Part shown: piece by piece, positions 8,654 to 17,274 of the stretch | Layout: each line of letters begins with the position of its first letter | Position numbering within the stretch: the stretch's first letter is position 1 | NCBI RefSeq assembly: GCF_013204825.1 | Contig: NZ_JABMKV010000001.1 | Location: forward strand, 310,001-374,000 | Direction of reading: 5' to 3' | Length of the DNA: 64,000 nt | Origin: Pedobacter boryungensis | Lineage (GTDB): Bacteria > Bacteroidota > Bacteroidia > Sphingobacteriales > Sphingobacteriaceae | Translations under genes and position numbers: made by a program | The notes under the pieces: model-generated | Databases searched by the model: none | What the model saw: only the letters and a program-made list of their open reading frames with translations | Told to the model about the DNA's origin: nothing

Positions 8654-9448
8654 ATGATTATAAAGCAGCTAGAAAAAACTACAATTGAACCAAAAATTAC
8701 TTTGGTAGGTGCTGGTCCGGGAGACCCAGATTTGTTAACATTAAAAGGTGTTAAAGCTTTAAAAACTGCAAATGTTGTGTTGTATGATGCCTTGGTAAAT
8801 GAAGCTTTGTTAAATTATGCTCCAGAAAAAGCGATTAAAGTGTATGTAGGTAAACGTTCAGGTGATGAGTCTTTCTCTCAAGAATTAGTCAACAAATTAA
8901 TGATTGATTACGCTTTAAACTACGGACATGTGGTTAGACTTAAAAGTGGAGACCCATTTGTTTTTGCTCGTGGTTACGAAGAAATAGATGTTGCAGAATC
9001 ATATAGCATTCCGACTGAAATTGTTCCAGGAGTTTCAAGTGCTTTAGGCGTACCGGGTTTGCAAAAAATCCCTATGGTTTATGGCACACTTAGTGAAAGT
9101 TTTTGGGTAGTTACAGGAACAAATGCTGCTGGAGAAATCTCACCAGATTTACATGTAGCCGCAAAATCTAATGCTACCATTGTAGTGTTAATGGGAGTAG
9201 AAAAGATTGCAGAAATCGCCTCGATATTTAAAGCAGAAGGAAAGGATAATTTACCAGTAGCTGTGATAGAAAATGGTTCATCTGTTAAAGAAAATGTAGT
9301 GATTGGCGTTGTAGATACGATAGAAGAACTCATTATCGAAAAAAATATTAGTTCTCCAGCACTATTGGTATTTGGAAACGTGGTATCTCTACATCCTCAA
9401 TTTAATGCAATAAAAGAGTTTTACGCTATTCTTTCACAAGAAGAATAG
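8654..9448 (+). CDS. Second, diverged uroporphyrinogen-III C-methyltransferase-like protein
   Basis: This 264-aa paralogue of the product at 3265-4041 aligns along its whole length, including GAGPGDP and the ALNYGHVVRLK stretch. It differs at family-conserved positions: LKGGDPFVFGRG has become LKSGDPFVFARG (96-107), and the THRG tetrad has become VYGT (142-145). It may be a methyltransferase with altered activity or an inactive or regulatory paralogue. It has its own promoter sharing the sulfur-operon motif. A GTG directly before the ATG could also start it. A terminator follows at 9484-9518. Confidence 0.85.
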   Translation: MIIKQLEKTTIEPKITLVGAGPGDPDLLTLKGVKALKTANVVLYDALVNEALLNYAPEKAIKVYVGKRSGDESFSQELVNKLMIDYALNYGHVVRLKSGDPFVFARGYEEIDVAESYSIPTEIVPGVSSALGVPGLQKIPMVYGTLSESFWVVTGTNAAGEISPDLHVAAKSNATIVVLMGVEKIAEIASIFKAEGKDNLPVAVIENGSSVKENVVIGVVDTIEELIIEKNISSPALLVFGNVVSLHPQFNAIKEFYAILSQEE

Positions 9449-9483
9449 TACGTCTTATTTTACTTATTTTTTTGTTTTGTTGT

Positions 9484-9518
9484 AAAGGCTCTGGTAGTTT
9501 ATCAGGGCTTTTCTTTTT
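9484..9518 (+). terminator. Intrinsic terminator after the second SUMT
   Basis: AAAG and CTCTGGT pair with ATCAGGG and CTTT, with one bulged G and two wobble pairs, followed by TTTTCTTTTT. It closes the sulfur block. Confidence 0.75.
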
Positions 9519-9637
9519 GATATATTTTTATCATTAAATACCTTTTCTAATATTAGAATTTTGAAAATTATTTTTTAGAAATGTTTGCAATACTCAATCT
9601 ATTGCCTATTTTGACTAAGTTTTTGAAACCTCTACTT

Positions 9638-11044
9638 ATGGAAATTATACACTTCAGTGCAGAATGTTATCCGGTTGCTAAAGTTGGCGGATTAGGTGAT
9701 GTTGTTGGAGCTCTACCTAAATATCAAAATAAGTTAGGTCATGTCGCTAAAGTGGTAATGCCAGCTTACAATACCAAGTTCTTACATCAAAATGAATTTG
9801 AAGTAGTGTATGATGGTTGGGTGAGATTAGGCGCTGCTAATTATCAAGTAAGAATATTTAGGGAAAAAACCAACAAACTAGGCTTCGATTTATTTTTAGT
9901 ACATATTGCCGATTTACTAGATCGCGATAAAGTATATGGATACGATGATGATACAGAACGTTTTTTAGCTTTTCAAATTGCTGCATTAGATTGGATTGCG
10001 CAGTGGGAACATCAACCAAATGTAATTCATTGCCATGATCATCATACAGGTTTAATTCCTTTTATGCTGGGAAATTGTCATAATTACCGTCACTTAAATC
10101 ATATTCCTACCATTTTAACCATTCATAACGCTCAATATCAAGGTCAATTTGGTTGGGATAAATTACATTATTTACCATCTTTTGATTTACGCAATACCAG
10201 TAAATTGGATTGGGATAATTCTATCAATCCTTTAGCATCTGCTATAAAATGTGCTTGGAGGATTACCACGGTTTCACCAAGTTATTTAGAAGAAATTAGC
10301 CATAAAGCAAATGGATTGGAGAATTTGTTTGCCCAGGAACGAGGAAAATCTGTAGGTATTTTAAATGGTATTGATAATGAAGTTTGGAATCCACAAAAAG
10401 ATCCAATGCTAACTAAAGGATTTACTATTCGAACAGTAGAAAATGGAAAAAAAGCAAACAAAGAGGAGTTATGTAATGTTTTCAATCTAGATCCAACAAA
10501 ACCCCTTTATACTTTTATTGGGAGATTAGTCGGAGAAAAAGGAGCAGATTTATTACCAGAAATCTTTTATAATGCACTACAGCAAAGTGATGGCGAAATC
10601 AATATTTTGGTATTAGGTTCAGGAGAAACAGACGTGGAAGATAGATTAAATGCTTTAACTCATCAATTTCCTGGAAAATACAACGCTTATATAGGATATA
10701 ATGAAGCATTATCTCACCAAATTTATGCAGGAGCTGATTTTCTTTTAATGCCATCGAGAGTTGAACCTTGTGGTTTAAATCAAATGTATGCGTTGCGTTA
10801 CGGTACAATTCCAATTGTTAGGCGCATTGGTGGATTAAAAGATACGGTAATAGATATTGGTGATGGAGGCTTTGGGATTTGCCACGATCAAACTAGTATT
10901 TGGGACGTAGGACATGCCATTGGAAGGGCTTTTGATTTATTTTTAGATCAGAAAAAAGTGAAAGAAATTCGTAAGTTTATCATGACTTTAGACCATTCAT
11001 GGGATAGAGCTGCTCAACAGTATATTGATGTATATCAGATATAA
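9638..11044 (+). CDS. glgA: Glycogen synthase
   Basis: A GT5 family retaining glucosyltransferase that extends glycogen from ADP-glucose. The start at 9638 gives MEIIHFSAECYPVAK and then KVGGLGDVVG, the N-terminal ADP-glucose binding loop placed as usual a few residues in; the upstream in-frame ATG at 9581 would add 19 atypical residues. GxVGEKGADL and the C-terminal PSRVEPCGLNQMYALRYGTIPIVRR-like region (E and G of the catalytic pocket) are present. The resulting 468 aa is the normal length. glgC follows after 12 bp, so the two form an operon. Confidence 0.94.
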   Translation: MEIIHFSAECYPVAKVGGLGDVVGALPKYQNKLGHVAKVVMPAYNTKFLHQNEFEVVYDGWVRLGAANYQVRIFREKTNKLGFDLFLVHIADLLDRDKVYGYDDDTERFLAFQIAALDWIAQWEHQPNVIHCHDHHTGLIPFMLGNCHNYRHLNHIPTILTIHNAQYQGQFGWDKLHYLPSFDLRNTSKLDWDNSINPLASAIKCAWRITTVSPSYLEEISHKANGLENLFAQERGKSVGILNGIDNEVWNPQKDPMLTKGFTIRTVENGKKANKEELCNVFNLDPTKPLYTFIGRLVGEKGADLLPEIFYNALQQSDGEINILVLGSGETDVEDRLNALTHQFPGKYNAYIGYNEALSHQIYAGADFLLMPSRVEPCGLNQMYALRYGTIPIVRRIGGLKDTVIDIGDGGFGICHDQTSIWDVGHAIGRAFDLFLDQKKVKEIRKFIMTLDHSWDRAAQQYIDVYQI

Positions 11045-11056
11045 AACTAAATAGAT

Positions 11057-12328
11057 ATGACCGACAAAGTATTGGGTGTAATTCTTGGTGGCGGCCAAGG
11101 ATCAAGATTATCTCCGCTAACACAAACCCGTTCAAAACCTGCTGTACCAATAGGTGGTAAGTATCGTTTAGTTGATATTCCAATTTCTAACTGTTTAAAC
11201 TCTGGTATTCACCGCATGTTTGTGCTTACTCAGTTTAACTCGGCTTCTTTAAATAAACATATTAAAAATACCTATCACTTTAGCCATTTTTCTAAAGCAT
11301 TTGTAGATATTTTAGCTGCAGAGCAAACACCAGAAAATCCAACATGGTTTCAGGGTACAGCAGATGCAGTGAGACAATGTATGCATCACATTGTAAATCA
11401 TGAATTTGATTACATACTGATTTTATCAGGTGATCAATTGTATCAAATGGATTTTAAAGCAATGCTAAATGCCCATATTGATAAAAAAGCAGAAATTTCT
11501 ATCGCTACTATTCCAGTAAATGCTTCAGATGCAACTGACTTTGGTATTTTAAAAACTGATGAAGAAAGTTTTATCACTTCTTTTATCGAAAAACCTAAAG
11601 CAGATTTATTACCAGATTGGACCTCTGAAACAAGTGATGAAATGAAAGGTGCTGGAAGAAATTATTTAGCATCAATGGGTATTTACATTTTTAATCGTGA
11701 TATATTGATTAAACTGTTGAATGAAAACCCTGAGGAGAAAGATTTTGGTAAAGAAATTATTCCTAGATCATTATTGAGTAATCATGTTTTAAGTTATCAA
11801 TATGAAGGTTATTGGACAGATATTGGTAATATTTCTTCATTTTTTGAGGCTAACCTTGGTTTAACAGATGAGCTTCCTCATTTTAATATGTTTGACAATG
11901 CACATACCATATTTACTCGAGCAAGGATGTTACCGCCGTCAAAAGTATCAGGTACAACTTTAGAAAAAACTATTGTTTCTGAAGGCTGTATTATACAAGC
12001 TAGTAGGGTAGAAAGAGCAGTTTTAGGTATTCGATCTAGAATTGGTAAAGGAACAACTATTGCAAATACATATGTAATGGGTAGCGACCATTATCAAACT
12101 TTAGCAGAAATACAAGAAGCTTCAAGTGCTGGTCAACCACTATTGGGTATTGGCGATCGTTGTTATATTAATAATGCAATTGTAGATAAAAATTGTCGTA
12201 TTGGAAATGATGTACGCATTAATGGCGGTAGTCATTTAACTGAAGGCGATTATGGATTATATGTTGTGAAAGATGGTATTGTTGTAGTTAAAAAAGGTGC
12301 GACCATACCAAATGGAACTGTTATTTAA
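11057..12328 (+). CDS. glgC: Glucose-1-phosphate adenylyltransferase (ADP-glucose pyrophosphorylase)
   Basis: This 423-aa enzyme makes ADP-glucose from ATP and glucose-1-phosphate, the committed step of glycogen synthesis, and so feeds the GlgA encoded just upstream. The nucleotidyltransferase start GGGQGSRLSPLT is followed by KPAVPIGGKYRLVD. FIEKPK and YWTDIG are seen in the catalytic domain, and a left-handed beta-helix-like tail follows from about residue 300. A terminator follows at 12351-12380. Confidence 0.95.
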   Translation: MTDKVLGVILGGGQGSRLSPLTQTRSKPAVPIGGKYRLVDIPISNCLNSGIHRMFVLTQFNSASLNKHIKNTYHFSHFSKAFVDILAAEQTPENPTWFQGTADAVRQCMHHIVNHEFDYILILSGDQLYQMDFKAMLNAHIDKKAEISIATIPVNASDATDFGILKTDEESFITSFIEKPKADLLPDWTSETSDEMKGAGRNYLASMGIYIFNRDILIKLLNENPEEKDFGKEIIPRSLLSNHVLSYQYEGYWTDIGNISSFFEANLGLTDELPHFNMFDNAHTIFTRARMLPPSKVSGTTLEKTIVSEGCIIQASRVERAVLGIRSRIGKGTTIANTYVMGSDHYQTLAEIQEASSAGQPLLGIGDRCYINNAIVDKNCRIGNDVRINGGSHLTEGDYGLYVVKDGIVVVKKGATIPNGTVI

Positions 12329-12350
12329 TACTTTCGTTTTTGATAAATAC

Positions 12351-12380
12351 AAGCCTTTACTGAAAAGTAAGGGCTTTTTG
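12351..12380 (+). terminator. Intrinsic terminator after glgC
   Basis: AAGCCTTTACT, a GAAA tetraloop and AGTAAGGGCTT form an 11-bp stem with one G-U pair, followed by a T run. Confidence 0.85.
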
Positions 12381-12411
12381 TTACCTTGAAAAATCTAACC
12401 CATCCCTACTT

Positions 12412-13011
12412 ATGAGCATACCGTATTTATTAATTCTATTTAGATTTTTATTAGCACCAACTGTATTGCTACTTTCTTATTTTATGACAGAATATGCTTC
12501 TTTTATAGTTTTAGTGTTAATGTTTTTGGGTTTAATTTCTGATATTTTTGATGGAATTATAGCTAGAAAAATGAAAATCGATACTGAAAAAATGCGAAGG
12601 TTAGATAGTCAAACAGATTTGATTTTTTGGCTCAGTATTGCTGTAAGCTGTTATTTAATTTATCCAGAATTAATTAAAGAAAATTTAATTGGTATGTTTG
12701 CAGTTATTTTTATGGAAGCATTATGCTATGGGGTGAGTTTAATCAAATTTGGTAAAGAAACATGCACACATGCATTTGTGTCTAAAATTTGGGGACTTAC
12801 ATTGTTAGCTACTTTTACTTCTATTTTAGGTTTCGCATACAGCGGATGGATGATGAAAATCTGTATTATTTTAGGTCTAATTTCACAATTGGATGTAATT
12901 TTAATCATCTTATTTTTACCTAAATGGACACATGATATTCCAAGTTTTTATCATGCTATTCTAATTAGAAAAGGAATTAAATTTAAAAAGAGTAAGTATT
13001 TAAATAGCTAA
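12412..13011 (+). CDS. CDP-alcohol phosphatidyltransferase family membrane protein
   Basis: This 199-aa protein with several membrane helices carries the CDP-OH-P signature SDIFDGIIAR, followed by D..TD with correct spacing of the catalytic aspartates. The glycine expected in the DGxxAR-x8-G-x3-D-x3-D pattern is methionine here, an unusual change. The family transfers a phospho-alcohol from a CDP-linked donor, as in phospholipid synthesis. The acceptor is unknown; the window also holds a canonical pssA at 53495-54196. It is convergent with the histidine kinase, with only a 5-bp gap. Confidence 0.8.
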   Translation: MSIPYLLILFRFLLAPTVLLLSYFMTEYASFIVLVLMFLGLISDIFDGIIARKMKIDTEKMRRLDSQTDLIFWLSIAVSCYLIYPELIKENLIGMFAVIFMEALCYGVSLIKFGKETCTHAFVSKIWGLTLLATFTSILGFAYSGWMMKICIILGLISQLDVILIILFLPKWTHDIPSFYHAILIRKGIKFKKSKYLNS

Positions 13012-13016
13012 AATCC

Positions 13017-14375
13017 TTAAGCATAATTAAATACCAATGAAAATGTTGTTTGTTGATTTGGGATAGAATTTACCTCTAAACTACCTCTATGCATTTTCAT
13101 GATATTGCGAGTAATAGTTAAACCAATACCAGATCCATTTTTTCGAGTCGTATAAAAAGGAACAAATATTTTCTCAATATTGCTCGCTTCAATTCCTTTA
13201 CCATTATCAATTACATCGATATAAACTTTATTGTGCGCTAAACGGTAAGTAATTTCAATAACAGGTTGTTCTACATCTTCTAGCGCATATACACTATTGG
13301 TAATTAGGTTTATTAGTGCTTGCTCAACCAATTTAAAATCAATTTGTAAGGAAATTTTCGATGATGTTTGTAATACTTGTAGTTTAATATGTTTTGCGCT
13401 CACCATTGGTTGCATTAACACTTTTACATGTTGTAAAATTTCACCAACGCTATGTTGTTCGGCATTTGGGGTAGGTAATTCAGCAATTAATCTATAATCT
13501 TTAACAAAATCTAATAAACCTTCAGAGCGACGTTTAATGGTTTGTAAAGCTGGTTTTAAATCTGCTAAATCTTCGTTGTTTAAACTTGTTTTATCACTAA
13601 TCATTTGGTTAACAGTAGCTGAAAGCGAACTAATAGGAGTGATAGAATTTAAAATTTCATGAGAAATAACACCAATTAAACGATTCCAAGCTTCAGTTTC
13701 TTTTTGTTCAATTTCATCTTTAATATTTTGAAATGAGATGATAATATGATCGGAACCATAAAGGTTAAGAGGAATAACTTCTATAGAAAGTTGAATAAAT
13801 TTATCCTGTATTTTTAATTCTAGAAAACGTTTGCCACCCAAATCTATCTTTTCTATTTCTTGAGCAAAAATTGGTAAATGTTGTTCAAATCGATGCCAGT
13901 AGCTATATGCAGGAACATTTAATAAATTGCTAGCTGCTAAGTTGAAGAAGGAAATTTCAGATTTTTCATTTCCAGTTTTGGTTTTTTTAACTACAATTAC
14001 ACCTACAGGTACTTGCTCTAGTATGGTTTTAATAAGTTGAAAAATAGCATCTTGTCCTAGCTGTATATCTTTATGAATTTGAATAATTTCATTAAATGAT
14101 TCGTATAATTCTGGGAAACTTCCTTTGGTTGCTTTATTTTTAAAATTTAAAGTATGATCTCTTGTTTTAACAGCTAATATGAAACGTTTAATATCATCTC
14201 TAATTTGATTAATATAAAAGTAGAGCGAAATTATACTACCTAATAAAATAATGCTTACCCCTGTAATTGTAAACCATAATTGAGTAGCATGGATTAGATA
14301 AACCAACACTATAGCTAGCAAGTTGATAAATAACACGCGGCTTATTAAGCGGAAGGTAAATCTTTGGTAAAACAT
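13017..14375 (-). CDS. Sensor histidine kinase, NtrB-like, membrane-bound
   Basis: This 452-aa protein has two membrane helices at about 11-28 and 34-53 with almost no periplasmic loop, so the signal is probably sensed in the membrane or cytoplasm. A PAS-like region (about 110-220) precedes the H-box with H239 in VISHEILNS. The ATPase domain shows the N-box NLITNS (356-361), DNGKG (390-394) and GSGIGL (414-419). It lies 23 bp downstream of its cognate sigma-54 activator on the same strand, forming a two-component operon that faces away from the export genes it is presumed to control. Confidence 0.93.
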   Translation of the reverse strand: MFYQRFTFRLISRVLFINLLAIVLVYLIHATQLWFTITGVSIILLGSIISLYFYINQIRDDIKRFILAVKTRDHTLNFKNKATKGSFPELYESFNEIIQIHKDIQLGQDAIFQLIKTILEQVPVGVIVVKKTKTGNEKSEISFFNLAASNLLNVPAYSYWHRFEQHLPIFAQEIEKIDLGGKRFLELKIQDKFIQLSIEVIPLNLYGSDHIIISFQNIKDEIEQKETEAWNRLIGVISHEILNSITPISSLSATVNQMISDKTSLNNEDLADLKPALQTIKRRSEGLLDFVKDYRLIAELPTPNAEQHSVGEILQHVKVLMQPMVSAKHIKLQVLQTSSKISLQIDFKLVEQALINLITNSVYALEDVEQPVIEITYRLAHNKVYIDVIDNGKGIEASNIEKIFVPFYTTRKNGSGIGLTITRNIMKMHRGSLEVNSIPNQQTTFSLVFNYA

Positions 14376-14398
14376 TTTTTATTGAGAGTTATTATAAG

Positions 14399-15775
14399 TT
14401 ACAATCCAAATTTTTCAATTCTGCGATATAAAGCAGCACGAGTTAGGCCTAATTCTGCAGCAGCTTTAGAAATATTTCCTTTGTGTTTTTCTATTGCTTT
14501 ATTTACCATCATTTTTTCCATTTCTTCTAAAGGCATATCGGCCTGTAAAACCGCTTGATTGCCAAATTTTTGTGGAGATAATTGCAAATCATTTTCAGTA
14601 ATTTCCAGCCCATCGGCCATAATTATAGCTCTTTCCACTACGTGTTGTAATTCGCGAATATTTCCAGGCCAACTATAATTTAACATCGTTTGCTCTGCTT
14701 TAGCATGAATGCTTTTTATTGTTTTATGATATTTATTACCAAATACGTTTAAAAAATGATAAGCTAAAAGCACAATATCATTACCCCGCTGGCGTAAAGG
14801 TGGCAAAAGTAATTCTACAGTATTAATGCGGAACAATAAATCCTGTCTAAATGTTCCTTTTGCAACCATTTCATTTAAAGGCATATTTGTAGCACTAACT
14901 AACCGGACGTCAATTTTTCTTTCCTTACTTTCGCCTAAACGTGTAACTGTACGATTTTGTAAAACACTTAATAATTTAGCTTGTAGTGGTAAAGAAAGGT
15001 TTCCAATCTCATCTAAAAAGATTGTACCACCATCTGCCATTTCAAAGCGACCAGGTTTATCTTCTTTTGCATCTGTAAAAGCACCTTTTGCATAGCCAAA
15101 TAATTCGCTTTCGAATAGGTTTTCATTTAATGAACCTAAATCTACATGCATAAAAAACTGTTTTCTTCTTAGCGAATTTTTATGCAGTTCATAGGCGAAA
15201 ACTTGTTTTCCAGTTCCATTTTCTCCTAAAATTAAAACATTTGCATCTGTCGGAGCTACTTTCAATAATGTTTTTTGGAGTTGTTGTACACTATCATCAT
15301 TGCCAACAATGTGCTCAAATTTTCGAGCCATATCGCTTTGCATTGAGGTATGTATTTTCTCTAATTTTTTTACTTTTTTATTCGATTGTCTTAAGCGAGC
15401 AGCTGCAGATAGCGTTGCATATAATTTCTCGTTTTCCCATGGTTTAAGGATAAAATCTGTTGCACCTTTTTTTATTGCCTGAACAGCTAATTCTACATTG
15501 CCAAAAGCAGTCATTAGAATGACTACATAATCTTTATCTATGGATAAAATATGTTCAAGCCAATACAATCCTTCACGACCATCACTAGCTCCTTTTTGGT
15601 AATTCATATCAAGTAAAATGATATCAACATCGTTTTTACTTAACAATACATTAATTTCTCTAGGAGATTTACAGGTAAGTATTTGATTAAAATGCTGTTT
15701 TAAAAAAAGCCTAGCGCTTAAAAGTATGTCATCGTCATCATCAATTACTAAAATATTTGCATCAATCATATTCAA
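14399..15775 (-). CDS. NtrC-family sigma-54-dependent response regulator
   Basis: The 458-aa protein has a receiver with an acidic pocket (IDDDDD), phospho-acceptor D56 and K111; an AAA+ domain with Walker A GENGTGK (184-190) and Walker B TIFLDE (251-256); and a Fis-type helix-turn-helix at the C-terminus (about 435-456). The sigma-54 contact loop is GAFTDA (231-236) instead of the classical GAFTGA. Such activators bind dyads 80-150 bp upstream of -24/-12 promoters. Exactly that arrangement lies between this gene and the divergent HlyD gene, so the export operon is the likely target. The dyads begin 14 bp from its own start codon, which suggests self-control as well. Confidence 0.95.
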   Translation of the reverse strand: MNMIDANILVIDDDDDILLSARLFLKQHFNQILTCKSPREINVLLSKNDVDIILLDMNYQKGASDGREGLYWLEHILSIDKDYVVILMTAFGNVELAVQAIKKGATDFILKPWENEKLYATLSAAARLRQSNKKVKKLEKIHTSMQSDMARKFEHIVGNDDSVQQLQKTLLKVAPTDANVLILGENGTGKQVFAYELHKNSLRRKQFFMHVDLGSLNENLFESELFGYAKGAFTDAKEDKPGRFEMADGGTIFLDEIGNLSLPLQAKLLSVLQNRTVTRLGESKERKIDVRLVSATNMPLNEMVAKGTFRQDLLFRINTVELLLPPLRQRGNDIVLLAYHFLNVFGNKYHKTIKSIHAKAEQTMLNYSWPGNIRELQHVVERAIIMADGLEITENDLQLSPQKFGNQAVLQADMPLEEMEKMMVNKAIEKHKGNISKAAAELGLTRAALYRRIEKFGL

Positions 15776-15788
15776 AAATAATTGAAAC

Positions 15789-15825
15789 TGTTCGATGATG
15801 TACAGCTACTGTTCGATATTGAACA
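15789..15825. promoter_or_regulatory. Two tandem dyad sites, probable enhancer for the NtrC-type activator
   Basis: Site 1 is TGTTCGATGATGTACA (15789-15804); site 2 is TGTTCGATATTGAACA (15810-15825), with perfect TGTTC/GAACA arms. Both share TGTTCGAT and start 21 bp apart, two helical turns, on the same DNA face. They lie about 90-125 bp upstream of the predicted sigma-54 start site, the usual enhancer distance. Confidence 0.75.
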
Positions 15826-15886
15826 TAAAATTTTGAGCATTAATTTTAATAACTTGATTTACAGTAAATTAAAATTTATTTCCCTC

Positions 15887-15903
15887 TTGGCATAAACTTG
15901 GCA
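15887..15903 (+). promoter_or_regulatory. Sigma-54 (RpoN) -24/-12 promoter of the export operon
   Basis: TTGGCATAAACTTGGCA has the invariant GG (15889-15890) and GC (15901-15902) at the exact sigma-54 spacing. It differs from the TGGCAC-N5-TTGCA consensus at only a few positions. The predicted start site near 15913 gives a leader of about 20 nt before the ATG at 15934. Confidence 0.85.
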
Positions 15904-15933
15904 AATGGCTCATCAATAATAACACATATTTAA

Positions 15934-17178
15934 ATGGACAAAGTAATACAGAAAAAGAAATTTAATAAAAAGACAATCCTGATACTGGTTGGTGCCGTGG
16001 TTTTTATTGGCTTAGTTGCTTATGGATATAGTTTATCTCTAAATAAAGTATATAAAGCAGATGCTGATAAAATTACCATTAGTAAAGTGCAATATGGCGA
16101 TTTTGAAGATGTTGTTTTATTAAACGCTAGTGTAGTGCCATTAACTTCAGTAATTGTAAGTTCATCTGAAGGAGGTACAGTCGCTCAAATTTTTACAGAG
16201 AACGGTGCTACTGTTGTTGCTGGAACTCCATTATTAAGAATTGCTAATCCGAACGCATTATCAAGCTATACCTCAAGTGAAACTAGCATAACAGAACAAA
16301 TTAATCAATTACGTAAGCTAAGATTGGATTTAGAGCAAAATCAAAGAGTGATGAGCCAAGATATGATGGATATTGAAAACAGCTTAAGAACATCTACTCG
16401 TAAGTACAAAATTGATAGTGCTTTATATTCAAAAAAAGTAATCACTAAAGAAGAATTCAATACATCTAGCCAAGATTATGAATATTATCAAGGTAGAAAA
16501 GCCCTATTAAAACAAGCTGTAAAACAAGAAAACCAAAGTCGTGTGATGCAATTGCAGCAGATTGAGGTTTCTATTTCTAGAATGAATGAAAGCTTGCAAA
16601 CTATCCGCCAGAATATTGAAAATATGACGATTAAAGCACCTGTTTCTGGTCGTTTATCATCTTATGATCCCATCATCGGAAAATCTTATGGAGCAAATGA
16701 GATGCTTGGAAAAATTGATGTTTTACAAGGCTATAAATTACAAGCTGGTGTGGATGAATATTACCTCAACCGCGTAAAAGAAGGGCAGACTGCTCAATGT
16801 GAATTTAATGGTAAAACGTACTCACTTACAGTTAGAAAAGTAATTCCCGAAATTATTTCAGGACAGTTCCAAGTAGAACTATCTTTTGAAGGAAAATCGC
16901 CAGATGAATTAAGACGTGGATTATCAATGCAAGTAAAATTGACTTTATCTGACAATAGCAAATCACTTTTATTAGCTCAAGGACAGTTTTTTCAAAGTAC
17001 TGGAGGAAGTTGGGTGTTTGTGGTAAAGGATGGAAAAGCAACAAAAAGAAATGTGAAGATTGGACGTAAAAACTACTTGTATTACGAAGTTTTGGAAGGA
17101 TTGCAAAAAGACGAAGACGTAATTACATCATCATATGATCAGTTTAATCAATACGATGTAATAGAAATTAATAAATAG
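15934..17178 (+). CDS. HlyD/MacA-type periplasmic adaptor
   Basis: This 414-aa protein is anchored by one N-terminal helix (about 13-31). A lipoyl-like half domain follows, then a coiled-coil hairpin of about 110 residues rich in Q, E, R and S (about 115-225), the second lipoyl half (TIKAPVSGRL) and beta-barrel/MP domains. Adaptors of this kind connect an inner-membrane MacB/LolCDE-like ABC pump to an outer-membrane channel. It is the first gene after the sigma-54 promoter. No TolC-like gene is present in the window, so the outer channel must come from elsewhere. Confidence 0.9.
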   Translation: MDKVIQKKKFNKKTILILVGAVVFIGLVAYGYSLSLNKVYKADADKITISKVQYGDFEDVVLLNASVVPLTSVIVSSSEGGTVAQIFTENGATVVAGTPLLRIANPNALSSYTSSETSITEQINQLRKLRLDLEQNQRVMSQDMMDIENSLRTSTRKYKIDSALYSKKVITKEEFNTSSQDYEYYQGRKALLKQAVKQENQSRVMQLQQIEVSISRMNESLQTIRQNIENMTIKAPVSGRLSSYDPIIGKSYGANEMLGKIDVLQGYKLQAGVDEYYLNRVKEGQTAQCEFNGKTYSLTVRKVIPEIISGQFQVELSFEGKSPDELRRGLSMQVKLTLSDNSKSLLLAQGQFFQSTGGSWVFVVKDGKATKRNVKIGRKNYLYYEVLEGLQKDEDVITSSYDQFNQYDVIEINK

Positions 17179-17194
17179 AATTTAAAAAAGAAAA

Positions 17195-17248
17195 TTTAGG
17201 TTGGTTAAGCTCTGTATCAGGTGCGTTGATCGGAGCACCAACCTTTAA
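17195..17248 (+). other. Large imperfect hairpin between adaptor and first ATPase
   Basis: Outer stem: AGGTTGGT (17198-17205) with ACCAACCT (17237-17244), flanked by TTTA/TAAA. Inner stem: GCTCTG...ATCA with TGAT-CGGAGC. No T run follows, so it does not look like a terminator. It may set mRNA stability or processing between hlyD and the ATPase gene. Confidence 0.65.
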
Positions 17249-17274
17249 AAATATAAACCGATAAAAATACAGCA

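Noticed and set aside
3265..9448. The two SUMT genes as a broken or duplicated assembly artefact
   Set aside because: The two copies differ throughout, have different neighbours and both are intact, so they are true paralogues.
9581..9637. 19-residue N-terminal extension of glycogen synthase
   Set aside because: GlgA normally begins a few residues before KxGGL; the extension is hydrophobic but unlike a signal for a cytoplasmic enzyme.
14364..15482. Plus-strand open frames opposite the two-component genes
   Set aside because: Antisense shadows of the well-supported minus-strand kinase and regulator.
17195..17248. Terminator between hlyD and the ATPase gene
   Set aside because: The hairpin is strong but has no T run, and the genes downstream continue the same functional unit.
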